Below, piece after piece: positions 1 to 7,124 of a stretch of DNA of 8,710 nt (the stretch's first letter is position 1; each line of letters starts with the position of its first letter). Both the position numbers and the translations under genes were made by a program. The DNA is taken from positions 15,085-23,794 of the forward strand of contig CAJURV010000029.1 in the NCBI GenBank assembly GCA_910588925.1. Direction: 5' to 3'. The notes beneath the pieces are model-generated. The model was given only the letters and a program-made list of their open reading frames with translations. It did no database searches and was not told the DNA's origin. This DNA is from an uncultured Rikenellaceae bacterium (GTDB lineage Bacteria; Bacteroidota; Bacteroidia; Bacteroidales; Rikenellaceae).

Positions 1-346
1 TGTCTTTCCATATATTCGAGACCCCAAGACACTCTTTAGGGCCGTTACCATAGTATAGACACTGTGCGAACTTACCGCTATTGACATTGAGAAGCCACAG
101 TTGCATCTGAGAACGTATGCTCTGAAATACCAAAATGGAGTCCGACACCATACACATATCGTACGCACTACCTATAATCATCTCCTGCGGCGACACTCTC
201 TCCGGTTCGATAGACGAAAGGTCTATTACGTCGAACGAACTTAAGTCGTAACTCTTTACGTTATTTGTAGAATCGGTGGTGCCACAACTCGACAAAACAA
301 GTATTGATACACAGAGTGCCGATGTTATCTTATAAAATGCTCTCAT
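1..346 (-). CDS. N-terminal part of a propeller-type lipoprotein (partial)
   Basis: The first 115 codons of an open frame that runs off the left edge can be read on the minus strand from the ATG at 346-344. The N-terminus is a lipoprotein signal: a hydrophobic stretch at residues 8-18, then the lipobox LSSC with Cys21 as the lipidation site. Next comes a low-complexity linker, a YDLSSFDVIDLSSIEPE segment, a likely first beta-propeller blade, and GNGPKE near residues 100-105. That layout and the GxGPxE motif recall the Bacteroidetes TolB-like six-bladed propeller lipoproteins (BF3164/DUF4221-type), which usually run to 350-400 aa; most of this one lies outside the window. It would be anchored in the outer membrane or face the periplasm; its ligand is unknown. 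The start codon overlaps the stop of the NVEALA gene (ATGA), so the two are probably translationally coupled. The lipoprotein call is firm; the family call rests on limited sequence. Confidence 0.75.
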   Translation of the reverse strand, partial: MRAFYKITSALCVSILVLSSCGTTDSTNNVKSYDLSSFDVIDLSSIEPERVSPQEMIIGSAYDMCMVSDSILVFQSIRSQMQLWLLNVNSGKFAQCLYYGNGPKECLGVSNIWKD

Positions 347-609
347 ATGTAATACCATCTATTATTCATTCGTATACACCTAATGTCATATTTATATGTA
401 GGATCGTAAGTATAACATGTGTTATAAGGATCGTCATAACATTCCGAATTACACCTTCCCATCGGATCATCAATCCCCGTCAACGCCTCTACATTCTCCA
501 GCATCAGGTCCACTTCTGCCATTGCATTCCTTGCATTGGCAACATAGGCCGTAAATGTGGCCGCACATACAACGATGGCAGAGATTGCCATGATAAATAA
601 CTTTTTCAT
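343..609 (-). CDS. NVEALA-family small exported peptide
   Basis: This encodes 88 aa from the ATG at 609-607. A TTG nine bases upstream would add three residues (MLI), but the ATG gives the MKKL start usual for this family. Residues 4-24 are a hydrophobic signal or export segment. Residues 39-44 read NVEALT, one change from the NVEALA signature of the Bacteroidetes peptide family (Pfam NVEALA). The tail after the motif has four cysteines (53, 57, 65, 78) and many Tyr, Asp and Asn residues, as expected of a small disulfide-stabilised extracytoplasmic peptide. The biochemical role of the family is not established. NVEALA genes commonly precede genes for TolB-like propeller lipoproteins, and that is the arrangement here, with a 4-base ATGA overlap. 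An exact TAnnTTTG box at 645-652 suggests the unit has its own promoter. Confidence 0.85.
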   Translation of the reverse strand: MKKLFIMAISAIVVCAATFTAYVANARNAMAEVDLMLENVEALTGIDDPMGRCNSECYDDPYNTCYTYDPTYKYDIRCIRMNNRWYYI

Positions 610-644
610 AATCAGCAAAGTTAATGTTAGTAATCAATATTCCT

Positions 645-652
645 CAAATATA
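645..652 (-). promoter_or_regulatory. Candidate -7 box for the NVEALA/lipoprotein unit
   Basis: On the minus strand this reads TATATTTG, an exact match to the Bacteroidetes -7 consensus TAnnTTTG, 35 nt upstream of the NVEALA ATG. No TTG lies at the ideal spacing of about 19 nt; the nearest upstream TTTG is only 14 nt away. It is therefore a half-supported promoter. Confidence 0.35.
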
Positions 653-774
653 GGCTATTTATCTGACAAAAAAATTCCCAATGTGTTTTCTCAATTTTTC
701 TTTATAAAACACCTGTTTCAATGATTTTTCACACAAAAAATCACACTTAATATCCCCCTCGCCACCACTCACAC

Positions 775-822
775 AAAAACTCTGCAATATGCATATGCCG
801 TTTTCACCTTCATATCGCAGAG
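775..822 (-). terminator. Intrinsic terminator of the efflux operon
   Basis: Read on the minus strand, 822-812 (CUCUGCGAUAU) pairs along all 11 positions, with one G-U wobble, with 790-780 (AUAUUGCAGAG). The loop is 21 nt. The stem is followed at once by five U residues (779-775). It lies 21 nt beyond the PII-like stop codon, so it closes the TolC/adaptor/RND/PII operon and separates it from the NVEALA unit. The T-tract context TCACACAAAAA (plus-strand reading, 769-779) recurs exactly 40 bp away at 729-739, next to a weaker 8-bp AT stem (722-729 with 736-743). Confidence 0.75.
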
Positions 823-843
823 TAACCGACATATAAAGTCGAT

Positions 844-1140
844 TCAAAAGGGGGCCGTGACCCCACCCCAGCAGAAGGCTTTCAACCCTTGCATCTGCGA
901 TGCCTCGTCCATCTGTTTGAGTCTGTCGAGAAATAGCGGGGCCACCGTCTCGTCCACGAATGTGAGTATGGCCGAGTTGAGCGTAGGCCATGCGTGGGTG
1001 CCGTAGTGGGGTTCGCCGGTGGAGGAGCCGCGGCCTGTGACCGTCTCCCAGCATGTGAAGCCGCGTATGCCCAGCTCGTCCATAAGGTCTATTATCTGGT
1101 CGTATAACGCCTGATTGAATGATATGAATATGGCTTTCAT
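844..1140 (-). CDS. PII-like small protein of an RND efflux operon
   Basis: This is a 98-aa soluble protein with no signal peptide, so it is cytosolic. It begins with a beta strand (MKAIFISFN), then a helix (QALYDQIIDLMDELGI), a second strand with GFTCWETVTGRG, a loop with GEPHYGTHAW, a strand NSAILTFV, a second helix (APLFLDRLKQMDE), and a final strand ending CWGGV. That beta-alpha-beta-beta-alpha-beta order and the length fit the trimeric PII/PII-like fold. A divergent PII group (PII-NG) is known to be encoded next to RND-type metal efflux genes; placing this protein there is inference. Cys30, His45, His49 and Cys90 could be metal ligands. The start lies 28 nt after the RND stop and the operon terminator follows, so it is the last cistron. 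It probably senses a metal or nucleotide ligand and modulates the pump or its expression. The classical PII T-loop tyrosine and ATP motifs are not evident. Confidence 0.7.
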   Translation of the reverse strand: MKAIFISFNQALYDQIIDLMDELGIRGFTCWETVTGRGSSTGEPHYGTHAWPTLNSAILTFVDETVAPLFLDRLKQMDEASQMQGLKAFCWGGVTAPF

Positions 1141-1168
1141 CGTTTCATAAAGTTAGCATAGTGAATGT

Positions 1169-4100
1169 TTATGCGGAGGCAATAGCCTTTCGTGCCGCAC
1201 GTTCGGCCTTACGCGCCTTTCTCCTCTCGCCGAAGTCGGCCATAAGGCTGTAAAGGATGGGTACGAGCACGAGCGTCACCAATGTCGAGAACGACAGGCC
1301 GCAAGCTACCGTCAGACCCATAGAGCGCCACATCTCGGAGCCCTCGCCCTTGTCTATGGCCAGCGGAATCATACCTATCACGGTGGTGAGAGTGGTCATG
1401 AGCACGGGGCGGAGACGCGAACGTCCCGCGGTAACGACCGCCTCTCTCACGCCCATACCTCTCTCGCGGCAAAGGTTGGTGTAGTCTACGAGCACTATAC
1501 CGTTGTTGACCACTATACCCACGAGCATGAGTATGCCGAGCAACGACATGACACCCATAGGCGTACCCGTGGCCACCAGCCCCAGTATGACGCCCACCAG
1601 CGCGAACGGTATGGAGAACATGATGACGAACGGATAGGTGAACGACTCGAACTGCGCCGCCATTATGATGAATACCAATATTACGATAAGCGCCATGAGG
1701 GTGAACAGGTCGGCGAATGTCTCCTGCTGGTCCTCGAACGTGCCGCCGAACTGCCATGTCACTCCGGAGGGTATCTCCACCTGCTCCATGACCTTTTCGG
1801 CCTCGGCGAGCAGGTCGCTCATGGCAGCGTCGTGAGCCACCACGCACGATACGGTGATGATACGTTCGCGGTCTTTGCGCTCTATGGTGGGCGGGGTGAA
1901 TGTCTCCACCACGCGGCCGAGGTCTTTTATCTTGATGCCGTCGCCGCGACCGTTATAGACGGTGATATTCTCTATGTCCTCTACCGACTCGCGGAAGCGA
2001 CGGGCGTAACGTACGCGTATATCGTATTCGTCGCCGTCCTCCCTGTAGTAAGACGCCACCGAGCCGTTGATGCGGTTACGAAGATAGCTCGCCGCCGTAC
2101 TGACGTTAAGACCGCTACGCGCCAGCTTCTCGCGGTCGAAATCGACCTGATACTCCGGAGCGTATTCGTCGCGACTGATATTGACCTGCGTACAGCCTTT
2201 CACCTGCGACATACGCGCGGCCACATCCGCCGCCAACTTGTCGGTAGCCGCCAAGTCGTAGCCGTATATCTCTATGTCTACTACGGACTGTCCGCCGGTA
2301 CCGCCCGACATGCCGCCCTCCACAACCTGATAGGTTCGTATCTCGGGGAATTTATCGAGATCCTTTCGCATGAGGTCGCCTATCACGGTGAGGCCGCGGT
2401 CGCGCTCCTCCACACTCACGAGCGATATGTTGAACGATATGAGGTAGGTGCCGTTGTCCTGCATCGACGACAGTGCGTTATCGGTGTCGGCCTGCCCTTC
2501 GGAGAAGTTGATGACCTCTATTTCGGGATAGTGTGCCGTGAGGGTGTCGTTGATGCGGAGGGCCAGATCGCGCGTTATCTCCTGACGCGTTCCGGCCGGC
2601 AGCTTGACGGTTATACTGATACGGGCATTGTCCTGAGTAGGGAAATATTCGGTTTTGAGCATACGTCCCACACCCATTACCACGCCGAGAAACAAGGCCA
2701 TAGCGCCTATCACCACCACCGCCCTATGACGATAACCCCAACCGAGCAGACGGGCGTAACCGTTGTTAAGCGCCTCCAACGCACGCTCTACGGGGATGAA
2801 TATGATGCGGTGCAACCGGCTCTTTTTGGCGTCGAGACGGAGCATCTGCGAGCAGAGCATGGGTGTGAGGGTAATGGCGGCCACGGTAGAGACGGTAAGT
2901 ATTATCGTCACCATCCACCCGAGCTGTTTGAACAATATACCCGCCATACCCGTTATCATGGTCAGGGGCAGGAACACCGCCACCGTCGTAAGCGTAGAGG
3001 CTATCACCGATATGGCCACCTCGTTGGTGGCGAACACCGCCGCCTGCTTGGGACGGCTGCCGCGCTCTATGTGGGTGGTGATATTCTCCAGCACCACTAT
3101 GGCGTTGTCGACAACCATGCCTATGGCTATCGACAAGGCACTCATGGATATGATATTGAGCGTATTGCCCGACACGAGCAGATATATGAGCGCCGAGAGC
3201 AACGATATGGGTATGGTGAGCACCACCACGAACGTAGCCCTCCAACGTCCGAGGAAAACGAACACCACGAGCATAACCACCGCAAAGGTTATGGAGATGG
3301 TCTCGGTGAGCGAGTCGATGGTATTGAGGATATTGTCGGAGGTGTTGACTATAGTGCCTATCTTTATGTCGGAGGGGAGGTTCTTCTCTATTCTGGGCAA
3401 CATCTCCTCCACCTTGCGGGCTATCTCCACGGAGTTGGCGCCCGACTGTTTCTGTATCATTATCATGCCGCCGAGCTCCCGGTCGGTGTATACCTCCTGC
3501 GCGCGCTCCTCGCGGGTGTCGGTCACCGTAGCCACATCGCGCAGATATACCGGAGCGCCCTCGGCGGAACCGACCACGAGATCGAGCATCTCGTCGGCGG
3601 CCGTGAACTCTTTCTGCACGCGCAGCGAATAACTCTCCGAGCCTATATCGAAGCTACCGGCCGGCACGTTTCTGTTCTCTGCGGATATGACCGACGCTAT
3701 TCCCTCTATGGTGAGACCGTAGGCTTCGAGCTTGAGAGGGTCGCAATAGACCTGTATCTCGCGCTCCGGAATACCCGATATGGATACGGTCCCCACCCCC
3801 TTGACACGAGCCAGCGGAGTAGCCACATTGTCGTCCAGTATCTTGTAGAGACCGGCCATACTCTCCTTCGCCGACACGGACAAAAGCATGATGGGGATGT
3901 CGTCGGTGCCGAACTTGAATATTATGGGAGTGTCGGCCTCGTCGGGCAGGGCGGATACCACCATGTCGAGCTTGTCGCGCACGTCGTTGGTCGCCACGTC
4001 TATGTCTATGCCGTACTCGAATTCGAGCGTTATCACGGATATGTTCTCCTTTGAAGATGACGATACGTGCTTGAGGTCGCTCACACCGTTGAGAATGTTC

Positions 4101-4303
4101 TCCAACGGACGCGTCACATTGGTCTCTATGTCGGCTGCACTGGCGCCTCTATAGGTCGTCATCACCATAATGGCGTTGGTCTCTATATCGGGCAACAGGT
4201 CTATAGGCAGACGGCTCCATGAGAAAAGCCCGAGTATGGCAACCGCCACGAATACGAGCATGGTGGTGACGGGTCTGCCTACGGCTGATTTATATAAACT
4301 CAT
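1169..4303 (-). CDS. RND-family efflux transporter, inner-membrane subunit
   Basis: This 1044-aa protein has the length expected of an AcrB/MexB-like RND permease. TM1 is at about 14-32, a large periplasmic porter loop at 33-335, TM2-TM6 at about 336-485, TM7 at about 529-548, a second porter loop at 549-865, and TM8-TM12 at about 866-1021. The C-terminal tail is short, basic and Ala-rich. The proton-relay region in TM4 reads IGMVVDNAIVVLEN, so Asp399 matches AcrB Asp407 while the second Asp is Asn400. TM10 reads VGIVVNNGIVLVDY, with Asn933 at the position of AcrB Lys940. Such substitutions occur in HAE-type pumps outside the AcrB clade. No His-rich loop is seen, and the TM4 segment does not follow the CusA/CzcA pattern, so substrates could be drugs, bile acids or other amphiphiles. 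It exports through the adaptor and TolC-type channel encoded upstream. The start ATG is the first Met, before SLYKSAVGRP. Confidence 0.93.
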   Translation of the reverse strand: MSLYKSAVGRPVTTMLVFVAVAILGLFSWSRLPIDLLPDIETNAIMVMTTYRGASAADIETNVTRPLENILNGVSDLKHVSSSSKENISVITLEFEYGIDIDVATNDVRDKLDMVVSALPDEADTPIIFKFGTDDIPIMLLSVSAKESMAGLYKILDDNVATPLARVKGVGTVSISGIPEREIQVYCDPLKLEAYGLTIEGIASVISAENRNVPAGSFDIGSESYSLRVQKEFTAADEMLDLVVGSAEGAPVYLRDVATVTDTREERAQEVYTDRELGGMIMIQKQSGANSVEIARKVEEMLPRIEKNLPSDIKIGTIVNTSDNILNTIDSLTETISITFAVVMLVVFVFLGRWRATFVVVLTIPISLLSALIYLLVSGNTLNIISMSALSIAIGMVVDNAIVVLENITTHIERGSRPKQAAVFATNEVAISVIASTLTTVAVFLPLTMITGMAGILFKQLGWMVTIILTVSTVAAITLTPMLCSQMLRLDAKKSRLHRIIFIPVERALEALNNGYARLLGWGYRHRAVVVIGAMALFLGVVMGVGRMLKTEYFPTQDNARISITVKLPAGTRQEITRDLALRINDTLTAHYPEIEVINFSEGQADTDNALSSMQDNGTYLISFNISLVSVEERDRGLTVIGDLMRKDLDKFPEIRTYQVVEGGMSGGTGGQSVVDIEIYGYDLAATDKLAADVAARMSQVKGCTQVNISRDEYAPEYQVDFDREKLARSGLNVSTAASYLRNRINGSVASYYREDGDEYDIRVRYARRFRESVEDIENITVYNGRGDGIKIKDLGRVVETFTPPTIERKDRERIITVSCVVAHDAAMSDLLAEAEKVMEQVEIPSGVTWQFGGTFEDQQETFADLFTLMALIVILVFIIMAAQFESFTYPFVIMFSIPFALVGVILGLVATGTPMGVMSLLGILMLVGIVVNNGIVLVDYTNLCRERGMGVREAVVTAGRSRLRPVLMTTLTTVIGMIPLAIDKGEGSEMWRSMGLTVACGLSFSTLVTLVLVPILYSLMADFGERRKARKAERAARKAIASA

Positions 4304-4480
4304 ATTTTACAAGTCTGTTTAACGTTAACTTCTCTTTTCGGGGCTGACGAATAAAACCCGGCCGGGCCGTACTCCCGCCCCGAACGGCATGCCGCTTTTA
4401 CGATCGGGATTTTATCGCAACCCAAATCACTACGATCTCCGTATCGTTACGATCACGCTGCGACGAGGCCGAAGCCCGCG
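4304..4480 (-). other. Structured spacer between adaptor and RND genes
   Basis: This 177-nt spacer is long compared with the 20- and 28-nt gaps elsewhere in the operon, and no ORF fits it. It contains an 8-bp inverted repeat TTCGGGGC/GCCCCGAA (4337-4344 with 4377-4384) enclosing the 10-bp palindrome CCCGGCCGGG. It also has the palindrome TTAACGTTAA (4319-4328) just before the RND start, and TACGATC three times (4399-4405, 4431-4437, 4448-4454). The stems lack a T-tract on the minus strand, so they are not a standard terminator. An mRNA-processing or stability element is possible. No good TAnnTTTG promoter box was found here. Confidence 0.45.
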
Positions 4481-5497
4481 CTACTCGACGATCTCCACCT
4501 CCATGCCGTCGTTCAGACGCGTCTGTCCGGTCACTACCACGGTGTCGCCCTCCTCTACGCCGGAGATCACCTCGTATAGCGCATCCATACGCCGCCCCAG
4601 CTCCACCTTTACGAACTGCGCCTTGCCTCCTCGAACGATGTAGACGTACTTATCGCCGGAACCTGTCTGTTTTACGACGGCTCTGTCGGGGATAACCACA
4701 CGGTCGGCTACCTCGTGCGTGAGCTCCACACGGGCGAACATGCCGGGACGCACCGATTCGTCGGCGTTATCTATGCGCACCTCTATGGGGAACGTACGGG
4801 TGGCAGGGTCGATGGTGGGATATACTATACCTACATGCCCCTTGAAGCGTCTGTCGCCGTACACGTCGGTGGTGACATCGACCTCCATGCCCTTCTTCAC
4901 TTTGGTGAACAACACCTCCGACACGTTCACCTTGAGCTTCACGGGACGTATCTGTTCCACCGTCAGTATGGGACTGGCGGCCGAGTACATGTCGCCGCTA
5001 TCGTAATTACGGGCCGTAACCACACCCGATACGGGACTGAGAAGCACCGTGTTTTCGCTGAGATTATCATAATTGGTGCGTGATACGTCGTAAGCCAGTT
5101 TACGGGCGTCCCACTCCGACTTGGAGGTGCCGCCTATACGATACAGCTCGTCGGCCCGCTCGAACTCCGCCTTGTCGTTCTCCATACGCACCTTGGCTTG
5201 GGCTAAATTGGCCCCGTCCATCTCCACGAGTTTCTGACCCTTTTTTACACGATCGCCTACCTCCACGTATATGCGACCTATACGCGCAGGACTCTGTGGC
5301 GCTATATTATTGGATACCTGCGCCTCTATGGTGCCGGTAAACGTACTGGCCTGATCGACGTCGCGCCTTGCGGCCACACCTACGGTTACCGTCGGGAGAG
5401 ATTGTTCCTCCACCGCCTGCGAACCGTTCTCCCCGCAAGAGGACAACAGACCCGCAAAGCACAGTAACAAAGCTTTTCTTATATATCTTCTTTCCAT
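4481..5497 (-). CDS. RND efflux periplasmic adaptor lipoprotein (HlyD/MFP family)
   Basis: This 338-aa protein has a lipoprotein signal ending in LSSC, with Cys21 as the lipidation site, so it is anchored in the inner membrane facing the periplasm. The two half-lipoyl motifs are at about 74-94 (GRIYVEVGDRVKKGQKLVEMD region) and 152-173 (SPVSGVVTARNYDSGD). They flank a short alpha-hairpin (95-148). A beta-barrel domain follows (about 187-260, including the typical TRTFPIEVRIDN and RPGMFARVEL), then a membrane-proximal domain to the C-terminus (GVEEGDTVVVTGQTRLNDGMEVEI). This order is diagnostic of RND adaptors, which bridge the permease and the outer-membrane channel. The short hairpin agrees with an RND rather than an ABC partner. 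The start is 20 nt after the TolC-type stop, so the two are cotranscribed. Confidence 0.93.
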   Translation of the reverse strand: MERRYIRKALLLCFAGLLSSCGENGSQAVEEQSLPTVTVGVAARRDVDQASTFTGTIEAQVSNNIAPQSPARIGRIYVEVGDRVKKGQKLVEMDGANLAQAKVRMENDKAEFERADELYRIGGTSKSEWDARKLAYDVSRTNYDNLSENTVLLSPVSGVVTARNYDSGDMYSAASPILTVEQIRPVKLKVNVSEVLFTKVKKGMEVDVTTDVYGDRRFKGHVGIVYPTIDPATRTFPIEVRIDNADESVRPGMFARVELTHEVADRVVIPDRAVVKQTGSGDKYVYIVRGGKAQFVKVELGRRMDALYEVISGVEEGDTVVVTGQTRLNDGMEVEIVE

Positions 5498-5517
5498 TAT
5501 ATGATGTTTTTCCGTGA

Positions 5518-6846
5518 TTATTTATCCTGTCGGTCGTACTTGCCACGCAGGCGGTCGATAGCGTTCTGCGCCACCAGATAGTCGTATATGGACATGTTGA
5601 GATTGAGGCGGGCACGAGCGAGGGCCAACTGCGAATTGTCTATCTCCAACAGCGTGCCTCCACCCACTTCATAGCGCCTTACCGCTATGTCGTAACCGCG
5701 CTGGGCCTCGTCCACGCTCGAGAGGGCAGCCTCCAGCTGACGCACGCACGTCTGCATACGGCTGCTCTGTTGCAACATCTCCACATGAAGCCCGCGTTCG
5801 ATATTTTCGCGCTGCAATGCGAGACTCTCTATGCCATTCTCCGCCTGCCTGATGTCGGAACGACGTTTGCCTCCGGCGAATATGGGTATGTTGAGACTTA
5901 TGGCGGCTACGGAGTAGGGTATCCAACGATATTTTCGGAACTTGAACGTATTATCCATACTGCTCCACTGGTAGTTGGCCATAAGTCCGAGAGTGGGATA
6001 ATCCGCCGCCTTGGTAACCTCGAGGCTCTTATCGAGCTGACGGCGCTGTATCTCCAACTGGGCGAGGGTGCTGTTGCCGTCTATCGACATATCCTGCACC
6101 GCACCCGTCATTATATCCCGGTAATCGCCCAAATCGCCGGCACACTCTATATCCATGTCGAGGTCCACACCCATAAGGGCTTTAAGTTGCCAAAGGGCTA
6201 TCCGTTTGTTGTTCTCGGCGTCGTACATGGCCGGCTCGGCATTCTTGACAGCGACACCGGCGCTTATGAGGTCGTATTCCGATACGCGTCCCACGTCGAA
6301 CTTCTGCTTGACGTTGCCGTAGTTGCTCTGTGCGTTGTCGTATATCTCCTTATATACCCGATGGTTGTCGGCAGCCAACAACACGGCGTAGAAAGCGTTG
6401 GAGACCTGTTCTATCATGTCTATGCGAGAGCTTCTGGCTTTCTCTACCGCCAACTCCACATCCATCGCCGATATCTTGAGACTCTTCCACAGCCCTACGT
6501 TAACGAGCGGCATAGAGGCGCTGAACCCTCCGTTCCAGTTGTTGTCGGTCCCTATCTCTATGCCGTCTCCGAAACCGCCCATGTACATCACCTGTTTTTT
6601 AATGGTGCGCTGGTACGAGGCCGAAGCGTCTATCTGTGGATAGAGAGCCGCGTAGGCGCCCTTTTTCGCGTAGCCTGTCTTCTCTATCTCCTTGTCTGCT
6701 ATGCGTATGACGGGGCTTTCGCTCAAGGCTATCTCTATAGCCTCGTCGAGCGTGAGAACAGTGCTCTCCTGCGCCAGCAAACCTATCGGAGCCACTGCGG
6801 CGAATACCGCGACGAACGCCGATAATATCACTCTCAACTGTTTCAT
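5518..6846 (-). CDS. TolC-family outer-membrane efflux channel
   Basis: The ATG at 6846-6844 gives 442 aa starting MKQLRVILSAF, with a signal peptide of about 25 residues (cleavage likely after LLA, before QES). The frame is open further upstream, but that stretch overlaps the promoter and would bury the signal peptide, so the internal ATG is chosen. Two outer-membrane-efflux repeats are visible. The first opens with LTLDEAIEIALSESPVIRIADKEIE (about 31-55) and has the strand segment YPQIDASASYQ. The second runs from about 262, with the strand segment YPTLGLMANYQW, the conserved GGKRRSDIRQAE (325-336), and the final helix YEVGGGTLLEIDNSQLALARARLN. It would form the trimeric beta-barrel/alpha-barrel exit duct. 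It is the first gene of the operon. Confidence 0.92.
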   Translation of the reverse strand: MKQLRVILSAFVAVFAAVAPIGLLAQESTVLTLDEAIEIALSESPVIRIADKEIEKTGYAKKGAYAALYPQIDASASYQRTIKKQVMYMGGFGDGIEIGTDNNWNGGFSASMPLVNVGLWKSLKISAMDVELAVEKARSSRIDMIEQVSNAFYAVLLAADNHRVYKEIYDNAQSNYGNVKQKFDVGRVSEYDLISAGVAVKNAEPAMYDAENNKRIALWQLKALMGVDLDMDIECAGDLGDYRDIMTGAVQDMSIDGNSTLAQLEIQRRQLDKSLEVTKAADYPTLGLMANYQWSSMDNTFKFRKYRWIPYSVAAISLNIPIFAGGKRRSDIRQAENGIESLALQRENIERGLHVEMLQQSSRMQTCVRQLEAALSSVDEAQRGYDIAVRRYEVGGGTLLEIDNSQLALARARLNLNMSIYDYLVAQNAIDRLRGKYDRQDK

Positions 6847-6876
6847 ATCTCTATTACGGATATTATATAACCGGTA

Positions 6877-6906
6877 CAAAGGTGCATCTAATTTGCCGAA
6901 CCGCAA
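6877..6906 (-). promoter_or_regulatory. Promoter of the efflux operon
   Basis: On the minus strand, TTG (6906-6904) is followed by exactly 19 nt and then CACCTTTG (6884-6877), which matches the Bacteroidetes -7 box TAnnTTTG except at its first base. A start near 6870 would leave a leader of about 25 nt before the TolC-type ATG. The placement also supports the shorter start codon for that gene. Confidence 0.55.
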
Positions 6907-6922
6907 TCGGCTTTAGCGGGGC

Positions 6923-7000
6923 TATAATGGTTTATATCGAAACAATATATCCGATTTGTTTTAATTCCGACTATATTTGTCGTTATAATGGTTCGAAACA
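6923..7000. promoter_or_regulatory. Paired direct repeats, candidate AraC-type operators
   Basis: Copy 1 (6923-6944) reads TATAATGGTT, then TATA, then TCGAAACA. Copy 2 (6984-7000) reads TATAATGGTTCGAAACA, the same sequence with about five central bases missing. Copy starts are 61 bp apart. Copy 1 ends 17 bp upstream of the operon -33 box, a typical activator position. Copy 2 begins about where the regulator transcript should start, fitting autorepression. That the adjacent AraC-type protein binds here is inference. Confidence 0.45.
6972..6979 (+). promoter_or_regulatory. Candidate -7 box of the AraC-type regulator gene
   Basis: TATATTTG matches TAnnTTTG exactly. A TTTG lies upstream at 6955-6958, but the 13-nt spacing is shorter than usual. 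The predicted leader is long (about 140 nt) and no better box was seen nearer the start codon. Confidence 0.35.
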
Positions 7001-7124
7001 GACGACTGTTTTGCCTTTTTGTGCCGTGAACAACCTGATCGGACATTACGTTTTATAGGACCCGCACTGATCGTCGAGGCAAGAAGACGTCCGGACCGAA
7101 AGTGACTGTATAAAATTTACACTC

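Noticed and set aside
607..618. TTG start at 618 for the NVEALA gene
   Set aside because: The in-frame ATG nine bases downstream gives the usual MKK start of the family.
659..1054. A 131-aa minus-strand ORF overlapping the PII-like gene
   Set aside because: It is out of frame with the PII-like gene, crosses the terminator, and its N-terminal part is an Arg/His-rich shadow.
1832..4054. A 740-aa open frame antisense to the RND gene
   Set aside because: It is the codon-bias shadow of a well-supported RND gene; the translation is rich in His, Arg, Tyr and Gly with no domain pattern. A similar shadow lies opposite the TolC-type gene at 5770-6825.
6847..6906. A 20-residue N-terminal extension of the TolC-type protein
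   Set aside because: The extension overlaps the predicted promoter and lacks signal-peptide character; the MKQL start gives a proper signal sequence.
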